Source: Burkholderia stagnalis (lineage in GTDB: Bacteria; Pseudomonadota; Gammaproteobacteria; Burkholderiales; Burkholderiaceae). From it: a DNA stretch of 64,000 nucleotides. Under the pieces are notes generated by a model. The model worked only from the letters and a program-made list of their open reading frames with translations, was not told the origin of the DNA and ran no database searches. The stretch covers positions 62,001 through 126,000 of the forward strand of contig NZ_CADESW010000007.1 of the NCBI RefSeq assembly GCF_902830275.1. The letters run 5' to 3'. Position numbers and translations under genes: made by a program. Shown one piece after another: positions 1-6,743 of the stretch; positions within the stretch are counted from its first letter, which is position 1; each line of letters begins with the position of its first letter.

Positions 1-95
1 GACTCGCGCTTGTCGTCATCCGCGTCGGCTTCGCCCGTGACGCCCTTGAGGAGTGCATCGACCTCCTCCTGGGACATGAACTCCGAGTGGCCCAT
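1..95 (-). CDS. fliM: FliM flagellar motor switch protein, N-terminal fragment
   Basis: Only the first 31 codons are in the window; the rest lies beyond base 1. They contain MSQEEVDALLKGV, the conserved N-terminal CheY-P-binding motif of FliM, the switch-complex protein that controls rotor direction. The start is the ATG at 95-93. The gene lies 21 bases downstream of fliL on the same strand, the usual fliL-fliM order of flagellar operons. The motif and context make the call secure despite the truncation. Confidence 0.9.
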   Translation of the reverse strand, partial: MGHSEFMSQEEVDALLKGVTGEADADDDKRE

Positions 96-116
96 CTGCG
101 TTCCTTTGTCGGCGAG

Positions 117-620
117 TTACTGAACGACGAACTCGGTGAACAGCACGTCGTCGACCTTCGCATGCTGGTTGCCCGGCTGCGTCGGCTGCTCGATCAGGCC
201 CTTCAGCTCGCCGGCGAGCGCGCGCTTGCCGTCGGGCGTCGCGAGTTCCTCGGGACGCTTGTTGCTCAGCGCGAGCAGGATGCGGCTGCGGGTTTCCGGC
301 ATCCGCGCGGTCAACTGCTCCTGCGCCTTCGGGTCGGTGAGCTTCAGCGACAGGCCGACGCGCAGGTAGTGCTGGATGCCGTCGTCGGACTGCAGGTTCA
401 CGGTGAGCGGGTCGAGCGGGAAGAACACCGGCGCGGCCAGCGGCGGCGGCTCGACGGGCCCGCTCGCATGGCCGACGCCCTGCTTGCTCAGGAACACGTA
501 CATGCCGCCCGCGGCGGCAGCCGCCGCGCCGAGCGTGATGACGGCGAGAAGCGCGATGCGCTTGAGCTTGCCGGACGAAGCGGGCTTGTCGGCGGGCGGA
601 TTTGCGGTCGTGGAGGCCAT
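117..620 (-). CDS. fliL: FliL flagellar basal body-associated protein
   Basis: 167-aa single-pass inner-membrane protein. A short cytoplasmic N-terminus with the basic stretch KLKR precedes one transmembrane helix (about residues 21-40, rich in Ala/Leu/Gly), then a periplasmic domain typical of FliL (LDPLTVNLQSDDGIQHYLRVGLSL). FliL sits around the stator units and affects motor torque. I chose the ATG at 620; an in-frame ATG 33 bases upstream would add HATSHHARIH-type residues that look like leader sequence. It is followed by fliM on the same strand. Confidence 0.92.
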   Translation of the reverse strand: MASTTANPPADKPASSGKLKRIALLAVITLGAAAAAAGGMYVFLSKQGVGHASGPVEPPPLAAPVFFPLDPLTVNLQSDDGIQHYLRVGLSLKLTDPKAQEQLTARMPETRSRILLALSNKRPEELATPDGKRALAGELKGLIEQPTQPGNQHAKVDDVLFTEFVVQ

Positions 621-833
621 GTGAATGCGTGCGTGGTGACTCGTAGCATGCATTGTTCGGCATCCGGCCCGAAGCCGATGGGCGGAAAAGAGGGGGGAAT
701 TGCGGCTATCTCAGGCGATTGTCGGGCGGGGGGCCCGGCCGGCGGCGGGGAAACGGGGCATGATCGCCGCGGGCGGGCCGACGCCCGGGGCAGGGTGGCC
801 GCACACCGCGCGGTGCGCGGCGGCGGCGCCTGA

Positions 834-1556
834 TCAGATCGGCAGCAGCGACAGCAGCGGCGCGAGCAGCACCATCGCGACACCCGCGATCATCATCGTC
901 AGGCTCGACACGACGCCTTCCTCGCTGCCGATCTCGCGCGCCTTCGCGGTGCCGACCCCGTGCGCGGCCGCGCCGAACAGCGCGCCGCGCGCGAGCCGCG
1001 TGCGCATCGGCACGAGCGCGAGCACGATTTCGCCGAGCAGCATCCCGCAGATGCCGGTCGCGATCACGAACAGCGCGGTGAGATCCTTCGGCGCATGGAT
1101 CTTGTCGGAGACGGCCAGCGCGAACGGCGTCGACACCGAGCGGGTCATCAGCGAGCGCTGCAGCTCCGGCGACAGGTGCAGCAGCTTCGCGAGCAGCAGC
1201 GACCCGCACACGCCGGCGGCGATGCCCACCGCGACGCCGACCGACAGCGACAGCCAGTGGCGGCGGATCAGGTCGCGATAGTCGTAGATCGGCACCGCGA
1301 ACGCGATCGTCGCCGGGCCGAGCAGCCACATCAGCCAGCGCGTGTCGCGGAAGTAGACCGAATACGGGATGCCCGTCAGCGCGACGAGCGCGACCAGCAC
1401 GCCGGGCACGAACACGAGCGGCGAGAACAGCAGCGTCTTCTTGTACGCGTAGAGCCGCTTCGACGCGAAGTACAGCGCGACCGTCAGCACGAAGCAGCCG
1501 ACGGAGATCGCGGCATTCGTCTGGTCGGCGGACAGGGTCGGCAGCGCGGCAAACAT
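834..1556 (-). CDS. LrgB/CidB-family membrane protein
   Basis: 240-aa polytopic inner-membrane protein with about six to seven hydrophobic segments. It carries LrgB hallmarks: GPATIAFAVPIY near residues 80-91, SVSTPFALAVSDKI, and GAAAHGVGTAKARE near the C-terminus. LrgB proteins act with LrgA partners; family roles proposed include control of murein hydrolase activity or small-acid (pyruvate/glycolate-like) transport. The start is 37 bases after the lrgA-like stop on the same strand, so the two are probably one operon. The actual substrate or function here is not visible from sequence. Confidence 0.9.
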   Translation of the reverse strand: MFAALPTLSADQTNAAISVGCFVLTVALYFASKRLYAYKKTLLFSPLVFVPGVLVALVALTGIPYSVYFRDTRWLMWLLGPATIAFAVPIYDYRDLIRRHWLSLSVGVAVGIAAGVCGSLLLAKLLHLSPELQRSLMTRSVSTPFALAVSDKIHAPKDLTALFVIATGICGMLLGEIVLALVPMRTRLARGALFGAAAHGVGTAKAREIGSEEGVVSSLTMMIAGVAMVLLAPLLSLLPI

Positions 1557-1593
1557 GAGGCGGATTCCGGGAGTGGGGAGGGGCGGGCGGGGA

Positions 1594-2049
1594 TCAGGCG
1601 CGCACGCGGCGGCGCTCGGCCACCACGCGCTGCACGACGAGCCGGCGCTCGAGCTTCGCGGCGAGATCGACCGCGACGGCCACCGCGACCATCACGAACG
1701 CGGTGCCGGCGACCACCACCAGCGCGAGCCGCCAGCCGTCCTCGCGGAACAGCCCGCCATACTGCACGGCGGCCACCGCGGCCGGCACGAAGAACAGCAG
1801 CATGTCGGACAGCAGCCAGTTCGCGCCGTCCTTGACCCACGCCGGCGCGACGCGGCCCGAGAACAGCAGCACGAGCAGCACCGCGAGGCCGATCACGCCG
1901 GACGGCACCGGCAGCCCGACCGCACGCACGGCCCAGTCGACCGCCATCCACAGCACGCCGAGTGCGGCGGCCTGCAGCACGATCCGGCCCGTGCGCGCAA
2001 CGTTGCCCGAAGCGGCGAGGTGGGCGGCGGTGGCGGTCGGTGTGGTCAT
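1594..2049 (-). CDS. LrgA/CidA-family holin-like membrane protein
   Basis: 151-aa protein with about four transmembrane helices. It contains LPVPSGVIGLAVLLVLL and the downstream DGANWLLSDMLLFFVPAAVA block, both diagnostic of LrgA/CidA (the latter matches the family's FFVP motif). It is the first gene of the lrgA-lrgB pair and is divergent from a LysR gene at 2188, the arrangement seen for cid-type loci controlled by a CidR-like LysR regulator. The basic C-terminal tail (ERRLVVQRVVAERRRVRA) is probably cytoplasmic. Confidence 0.9.
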   Translation of the reverse strand: MTTPTATAAHLAASGNVARTGRIVLQAAALGVLWMAVDWAVRAVGLPVPSGVIGLAVLLVLLFSGRVAPAWVKDGANWLLSDMLLFFVPAAVAAVQYGGLFREDGWRLALVVVAGTAFVMVAVAVAVDLAAKLERRLVVQRVVAERRRVRA

Positions 2050-2134
2050 GGCGGGCTCCCTGCATGTTTCATTGATGATGGGAGTATAGGGTTTCCCCTA
2101 ACCATAAATAAAATGACTTGTCTCTATCCTTGTC

Positions 2135-2149
2135 ATTCCAATTCGGAAT
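2135..2149. promoter_or_regulatory. Candidate LysR operator between lrgA-like and LysR genes
   Basis: ATTCC-AATTC-GGAAT is a perfect inverted repeat with 5-bp arms. It lies in the 138-bp divergent intergenic region, 39 bases before the LysR start. The position and 15-bp size fit a LysR-type autoregulatory/activator site. Binding is inferred from position only. Confidence 0.4.
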
Positions 2150-2187
2150 TCGCTTTGTGTTCGCCGCACCAACCTGGGGAGTGATCG

Positions 2188-3114
2188 ATGGAATTGCGCG
2201 CGCTGCGGTACTTCGTCGAGGTGGTCCGTCAGCAGAGCTTCACGGCGGCCGCCGACCGCCTGTTCGTCACGCAGCCGACCATCAGCAAGATGGTGAAGGC
2301 GCTCGAGGACGAGATCGGCTCGCCGCTGCTGCTGCGCGACGGCCGGCAGATGGTGCTGACCGATGCCGGGCGGATCGTGTTCCAGCGCGGCCAGGACGTG
2401 CTGGCCGCGCAGGCGCAGCTGCAGTCGGAGCTGAACGACCTCGGCACGCTCGGCCGCGGCGAGCTGACGATCGGCATCCCGCCGCTCGGCGGGTCGCTGT
2501 TCACGCCGATCATCGCCGCGTACAAGCAGCGCTACCCGAACATCGAGCTGAAGCTGTTCGAGCAGGGGGCGCGCATGATCGAGGCGGCGCTGATGTCGGG
2601 CGAGCTGGAGCTGGGCGGGCTGCTGGAGCCGGTCGATCCCGCCGTGTTCGACCGGCTGCCGATGGTGCGCGCGCCGCTGTGGCTGGTCGCGCCGCGCGAG
2701 TCGCGCTGGGAGGATCACGCGGCGGTGCCGCTCGCGGATCTCGCGCGCGAGTCGTTCGTGTTCTACGCGGAAAGCCTTGCGCTGCACGACGCGGTGCTCG
2801 ACGCGTGCCGGCAGGTCGGCTTCACGCCGTCGATCGTGAGCCGCAGCGGCCACTGGGATTTCATGGCCGCGCTCGTGCACGCGGGCGTCGGCATCGCGCT
2901 GCTGCCCGAGCCGTATTGCCGGCGCCTCGACGTGGGGCAGTTCACGTGCCGGCCGATCGTCGAGCCGGAGATCACGTGGGCGATCGCGCTCGGCTGGCTG
3001 AAGAAGGGTTATCTGTCGCACGCGGCGCGTGCGTGGCTCGACGTCGCGCGGGCGACGCTGCCGGTCGCGCCGGTCGACGATCTCGCGTTCGGCGGGTTGC
3101 GGGCGCGGGAGTGA
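2188..3114 (+). CDS. LysR-family transcriptional regulator (CidR-like position)
   Basis: 308-aa LysR regulator. An N-terminal winged HTH (about residues 1-60; LRYFVEVVRQQSFTAAADRL and TQPTISKMVKALE) is followed by a LysR substrate-binding domain (about 90-300) beginning GELTIGIPPLGGS. It starts with a plausible Shine-Dalgarno (ctGGGGAGtg) 7-12 bases upstream. It is divergent from the lrgA-lrgB-like operon, which makes that operon its likely target, by analogy with CidR. The effector cannot be read from the sequence. Confidence 0.92.
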   Translation: MELRALRYFVEVVRQQSFTAAADRLFVTQPTISKMVKALEDEIGSPLLLRDGRQMVLTDAGRIVFQRGQDVLAAQAQLQSELNDLGTLGRGELTIGIPPLGGSLFTPIIAAYKQRYPNIELKLFEQGARMIEAALMSGELELGGLLEPVDPAVFDRLPMVRAPLWLVAPRESRWEDHAAVPLADLARESFVFYAESLALHDAVLDACRQVGFTPSIVSRSGHWDFMAALVHAGVGIALLPEPYCRRLDVGQFTCRPIVEPEITWAIALGWLKKGYLSHAARAWLDVARATLPVAPVDDLAFGGLRARE

Positions 3115-3134
3115 GGGGCGGGCGCGGCGCGCGA

Positions 3135-3521
3135 TCAGACGTGCTGGACGGGGCCTGGATACCGGGCAACGGTGTGGTCGTGCGTGAGCAGGGTGACGCC
3201 CTCCGAAATCGCCTGCGCGATCAGCAGGCGATCGAACGGGTCGCGATGAACCGGCGGCAACTGCTCGACCGCGAGGACGTGTGTGCTGGTGATCGGCAGC
3301 TCCACATAGCCGGCGTCGAGCAGATTGCGGCGAAGGACATGTGGCTCGACCTGAAAATCGTCTCGATCCAGCCCGCGCTTGATGACGATCTCCCAGAGAC
3401 TCACCACGCTGAAGAGCAGGGTATGGGCGGAATTCTCGATGAGCGCACGGGCGCGGCTCGGCAGCTCCGCCGCATCAGCGGCGGCCCAGAGGATCAAATG
3501 GGTGTCGAGCAGCAGTTTCAC
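3135..3521 (-). CDS. VapC-type PIN-domain toxin (putative endoribonuclease)
   Basis: 128-aa PIN domain. The conserved acidic residues are present: D6 in LLLDTH, E44 in SLWEIV, D94/D97 in RDPFDRLL and D115 in THDHTV, so the metal-dependent active site looks intact. PIN toxins of this type usually cleave RNA. The start is GTG at 3521-3519, overlapping the antitoxin stop (GTGA), indicating translational coupling. The subtype (SLWEIVIK, DPFDRLLIAQA) is the one often paired with Phd/YefM-type antitoxins. Confidence 0.9.
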   Translation of the reverse strand: MKLLLDTHLILWAAADAAELPSRARALIENSAHTLLFSVVSLWEIVIKRGLDRDDFQVEPHVLRRNLLDAGYVELPITSTHVLAVEQLPPVHRDPFDRLLIAQAISEGVTLLTHDHTVARYPGPVQHV

Positions 3522-3766
3522 GCGTCGCCCTCGAACAGCTTCCGGATGTCGTCCCCGCCCATCGAGTCGAAATCGTTCGGAACGCTGATCTGTCCCTTCA
3601 TGAAGCCAATCCGACTCGGCGGAGCCGGTTCCCGCGTATCGATCGGCACGACTTTGACAAGCGGCTTGCCGGCTTTTGCGATGACGAACGGCTCGCCGGC
3701 ATGCACGGCCTCGTCGATCAGACGCGACAGGTTCGTTTTCGCTTCATGCATGTTGTAGGTCTGCAT
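3518..3766 (-). CDS. Phd/YefM-type antitoxin
   Basis: 82-aa antitoxin. The N-terminal MQTYNMHEAKTNLSRLID is the typical Phd/YefM DNA-binding fold start, and the acidic C-terminal part (SMGGDDIRKLFEGDA) would wrap the toxin. I chose the ATG at 3766 because family members begin right before this motif; an in-frame ATG 12 bases upstream is possible. It overlaps vapC by 4 bases. A perfect inverted repeat just upstream is the likely autoregulatory operator. Confidence 0.9.
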   Translation of the reverse strand: MQTYNMHEAKTNLSRLIDEAVHAGEPFVIAKAGKPLVKVVPIDTREPAPPSRIGFMKGQISVPNDFDSMGGDDIRKLFEGDA

Positions 3767-3781
3767 TGCACCCTCCAAATG

Positions 3782-3812
3782 AACTAAGTCCAGTTAAATC
3801 TGAGACTTAGTT
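3782..3812. promoter_or_regulatory. Inverted repeat upstream of the toxin-antitoxin operon (candidate operator)
   Basis: AACTAAGTC (3782-3790) and GACTTAGTT (3804-3812) are perfect 9-bp inverted arms separated by 13 bp. They lie 15-46 bases upstream of the antitoxin start, in an AT-rich patch unlike its surroundings. Phd/YefM antitoxins, with their toxins, commonly repress their own promoters through such palindromes. Confidence 0.6.
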
Positions 3813-3882
3813 TATTTGAGCAATGCGAGCCGCGCAATCGTCCGGAAGATATAGGACACGCCCCGCGACGCCGCCCCACCCA

Positions 3883-5451
3883 TCAATGCCCCATCGCCGG
3901 CCCCGCGCCCTTTCTCGGCTTCGTGATCCACACGAGCGCCGCGAGCGCGATGAACATGATCGCCGACAGATGGAAGAAGTCGTTGGTGGCCATCATGAAG
4001 CCCTGCTGCGTGACGATCTGGTTGAGCTGCGCGTTGGCCGTCTGCCCGACGATGCCGAGCTGCGACAGCGCGCCCTGGTAGTCGGTCGTGTTCTGCGCAT
4101 AGACGCTCACCGATTCCGACAGCCGCGCGTGGTGGTAGATCGCGTCGTTCTCCCAGAACGTCGAGCTGGCCGCGGTGCCGATCGCGCCGGACAGCGTGCG
4201 CAGGAAGTTCGACAGCCCCGACGCGCTCGCGAGCCGGTCGTCGGAGATGCTCGACAGCGTGATCGTCGTCATCGGCACGAAGAAGCACGCCACGCCGATC
4301 CCCTGCACGAGGCGCGGCAGGATCACGTGGTTGAACGGCACGTCGAGCGTGAACGTCGAGTTCCAGATCGACACGCCGGCGAACACGATGAACGCGAAGC
4401 TCGCGACCATCCGCAGGTCGAGCCGGTGCATGTTGCGGCCGATCAGCGGCGACAGCACCAGCGCGAGCAGCCCGACCGGCGCGGTCGCGAGGCCGGCCTT
4501 GCCGGCCGTGTAGCCCATCACCGTCTGCAGCCACAGCGGGAAGATCACCACCGAGCCGAAGAACGCCATGAAGCCGAACGAGATGATCAGCGCGCCGAGC
4601 GCGAAGTTGCGGTCCTTGAAGAGCGTGAGGTCGACGACGGGCTCCTTCTCGGTCGCCTCCCACACCAGCATGAACGCGAGCGACACCACCGCGATCAGCG
4701 CGAGCGCGACGATGAACGACGAGCTGAACCAGTCGCGGTCCTTGCCGAGGTCGAGCATCATCTGCAGGCACGACACGCCGATCACGAGCAGCGCGAGGCC
4801 GACCGCGTCGATCCGCTGCTTGGTCGTCTTCGTCTCGCGGCCGCGCAGCAGGAAGTACGCGCAGGCCGCCGAAAAGATGCCGATCGGCAGGTTGATGTAG
4901 AAGATCCACGGCCACGTGTAGTTGTCGCTGATCCAGCCGCCCAATAACGGGCCGAAGATCGGCGCGACGATCACCGTCATCGCCCACAGCCCGAGCGCGA
5001 GCCCGCGCTTCGCGGGCGGGTAGCTGCGCATCAGGATCGTCTGCGACAGCGGCACCATCGGCCCCGACACGAGCCCCTGCAGGAGCCGGAACGCGATCAG
5101 CGTCTCGAAGTTGGTCGCGAAGCCGCACAGCGCCGACGCGATCGTGAACGCGAGCACCGACAACGTGAAGAGGCGCACCTCGCCGACCCGCCGCGCGAGC
5201 CAGCCGGTGAGCGGCACTGCGATCGCGGACGCGACCGAGTACGACGAGATCACCCAGGTGCCCTCGCTCGTCGCGACGCCGAGGCTGCCCGAGATGGTCG
5301 GCACCGCGACGTTCGCGATCGACGTGTCGAGCACTTCCATGAAGGTGCCGAGCGCGAGCCCGATGGTGAGCAGCGCGAGCGTCCCGCCGGATAGCGGCGC
5401 GGGTTCGGCGGGACGGGAGGCGGGAGCGGCGGAAGCCGTGGTGGCGGACAT
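3883..5451 (-). CDS. EmrB/QacA-type MFS multidrug efflux transporter (DHA2 family)
   Basis: 522-aa inner-membrane drug:proton antiporter of the 14-helix DHA2 group. Motif D1 is visible as LDTSIANVAVPTISG (about 42-56), with the GTWVISSYSVASAIAVPLTGWLARRVG block and the MTVIVAPIFGPLLGGWI motif C-like segment. EmrB-type pumps work with an EmrA membrane-fusion protein and an outer-membrane channel; no EmrA gene lies near it. A MarR gene is 146 bases upstream on the same strand. Specific substrates cannot be deduced. Confidence 0.93.
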   Translation of the reverse strand: MSATTASAAPASRPAEPAPLSGGTLALLTIGLALGTFMEVLDTSIANVAVPTISGSLGVATSEGTWVISSYSVASAIAVPLTGWLARRVGEVRLFTLSVLAFTIASALCGFATNFETLIAFRLLQGLVSGPMVPLSQTILMRSYPPAKRGLALGLWAMTVIVAPIFGPLLGGWISDNYTWPWIFYINLPIGIFSAACAYFLLRGRETKTTKQRIDAVGLALLVIGVSCLQMMLDLGKDRDWFSSSFIVALALIAVVSLAFMLVWEATEKEPVVDLTLFKDRNFALGALIISFGFMAFFGSVVIFPLWLQTVMGYTAGKAGLATAPVGLLALVLSPLIGRNMHRLDLRMVASFAFIVFAGVSIWNSTFTLDVPFNHVILPRLVQGIGVACFFVPMTTITLSSISDDRLASASGLSNFLRTLSGAIGTAASSTFWENDAIYHHARLSESVSVYAQNTTDYQGALSQLGIVGQTANAQLNQIVTQQGFMMATNDFFHLSAIMFIALAALVWITKPRKGAGPAMGH

Positions 5452-5557
5452 CGGAATCTCCTAGGTCAGATCGCGCCCGGGCGCGGGCCGGCGGAATCGA
5501 CCGGACGACGGGCGAACGGTGAAGTGTGACTTGTCATCATCTGCCCAGACAGACATA

Positions 5558-5571
5558 TAAACGAACGTTTA
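5558..5571. promoter_or_regulatory. Palindrome in the emrB-like promoter region
   Basis: TAAACG-AA-CGTTTA is an inverted repeat with 6-bp arms and a 2-bp core. It lies in the 146-bp gap between the MarR gene and the MFS gene, 107 bases upstream of the transporter start, in an AT-rich island. It could be a MarR or other repressor site; no direct evidence. Confidence 0.4.
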
Positions 5572-5597
5572 ACTCAGACATCGGCCCCTCCTGTATG

Positions 5598-6086
5598 TCA
5601 GCAGCCCGGTGCGCCGGGCGCGTCGCACGCGAGCGTGCCGGGGCCGTTCGCGATGAAGCGCTGCAGCAGGCCCGTGAGCAGCGCGAGCTCGTCGGCCGAG
5701 AAGCCGGCGAGCTGCGCGTTGAGCGCGGTCGCGATCACCGACGGCAGCGCGCGGGCCGCCTCGGCGCCGTGCGCCGTCAGCGACAGCTCGATCACGCGGC
5801 GGTCCCGCTCGCTGCGCGCCCGGGTGATGAAGCCCTTGCGCTCGAGGCGGTCGAGCAGCCGCGTCATCGAGCCGCTGTCGTACGACATCTTGCGCGACAG
5901 CTCGAACGGCGTGCGCGCGTAACCGCGCGACAGCAGCAGGATCACGCCGATCTGCTGCGCGGTCAGGTCGAGCGGCTCGAGCGCGCGGTCCATCCGCTCG
6001 ACGAGCGCCTGGCGCGCCTTCGTCAGGTAGTAGCCGAGGCTCGTTTCCAGCTCGATGCTGGCGGGATCGTAAAGGCCGTCGTTCAT
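5598..6086 (-). CDS. MarR-family transcriptional regulator of the efflux cluster
   Basis: 162-aa winged-helix regulator. The MarR core runs through LTAQQIGVILLLSRGYARTPFELSRKM-like sequence (about 42-68), the recognition-helix segment SGSMTRLLDRLERKG, and the wing (ERDRRVIELSLTAHG, about 93-108). EmrR-like members repress efflux operons and are released by pump substrates. It lies upstream of the MFS gene on the same strand and is divergent from the outer-membrane channel gene, so both are candidate targets. Confidence 0.92.
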   Translation of the reverse strand: MNDGLYDPASIELETSLGYYLTKARQALVERMDRALEPLDLTAQQIGVILLLSRGYARTPFELSRKMSYDSGSMTRLLDRLERKGFITRARSERDRRVIELSLTAHGAEAARALPSVIATALNAQLAGFSADELALLTGLLQRFIANGPGTLACDAPGAPGC

Positions 6087-6143
6087 TCGATTGCGCGTGC
6101 TGCAACAGTGTCTTGACGGAAAAACGCGCCCAGTATCTTGAAA

Positions 6144-6161
6144 ATTGATTGCTTAGTCAAT
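6144..6161. promoter_or_regulatory. Candidate MarR operator
   Basis: ATTGA-TTGCTTAG-TCAAT has 5-bp inverted arms around an 8-bp centre (ATTGATTGCTTAGTCAAT). It lies 58-75 bases upstream of the MarR start, in the divergent region. The TTGN8-10CAA architecture resembles sites of MarR-family repressors. Inferred from sequence and position. Confidence 0.5.
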
Positions 6162-6250
6162 ATTATTTCAGGCAACCAGTTACGACGTGCGCCTGCACTG
6201 CCGGAGACGATGTTCTGACCTGCCTTGCCCGCGTTGCCGGGCCCCCGAGG

Positions 6251-6529
6251 ATGTTCGCGATGCTGTTCCTGAAAAATGCCGCCGGCGCACTGCGCCGCAA
6301 CCTGACCGATACCGCTCACCATGTATTCTCCGGGCCGCACCGCGGCTGGAAGATCGCGCTGTACGTCGCGATGCTGGTGTTGCCGGGCGGATCGCTCGCG
6401 GCGCTCGGGTTCGCCTGGTTCGATCATCGCCGGCAGCGGGGCGCGAAGGGCGCGCGCCAGGGCGAACGCAAGGCCGCCGCCACGGAGCCGTCGTCATGGC
6501 GCGCGGCCGCCATCGAGCCCGCCCGCTGA
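6251..6529 (+). CDS. Small membrane protein of unknown function
   Basis: 92-aa candidate gene between the divergent MarR gene and the outer-membrane channel gene. It has an amphipathic basic start (LFLKNAAGALRRNLTDTAHHVF), one clear hydrophobic helix (WKIALYVAMLVLPGGSLAALGFAWF, about 32-56) and a basic, low-complexity tail. ATG at 6251 is preceded by CCGAGG; the next in-frame ATG, at 6260, is also possible. No family is recognised. The reading frame could be spurious in high-GC DNA, but the compact helix and spacing favour a real gene. Confidence 0.55.
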   Translation: MFAMLFLKNAAGALRRNLTDTAHHVFSGPHRGWKIALYVAMLVLPGGSLAALGFAWFDHRRQRGAKGARQGERKAAATEPSSWRAAAIEPAR

Positions 6530-6743
6530 CGCCGGGCCGCGAGCGCGCGCCGCGGCCGGCGCAAGCGATGCGTAATGCCCGGTAAACCGGCCCGCCGCGC
6601 CGGTAACACATTCCTGCCGCCGCGCGCCTTACCCTAACGGCTGCGCGGCTTTCCCGCCGTCAGTTACCATTTGTCCGCCTGCGGCCTGCCGGCCGCCCCA
6701 CGCAGGTTCGCCAGCCGGCCTCGCGTCCAGACAGGAAACCACC

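Noticed and set aside
2118..3758. 546-codon + strand frame overlapping the LysR gene and the toxin-antitoxin genes
   Set aside because: Out of frame with the LysR gene and antisense to vapC; no recognisable motifs.
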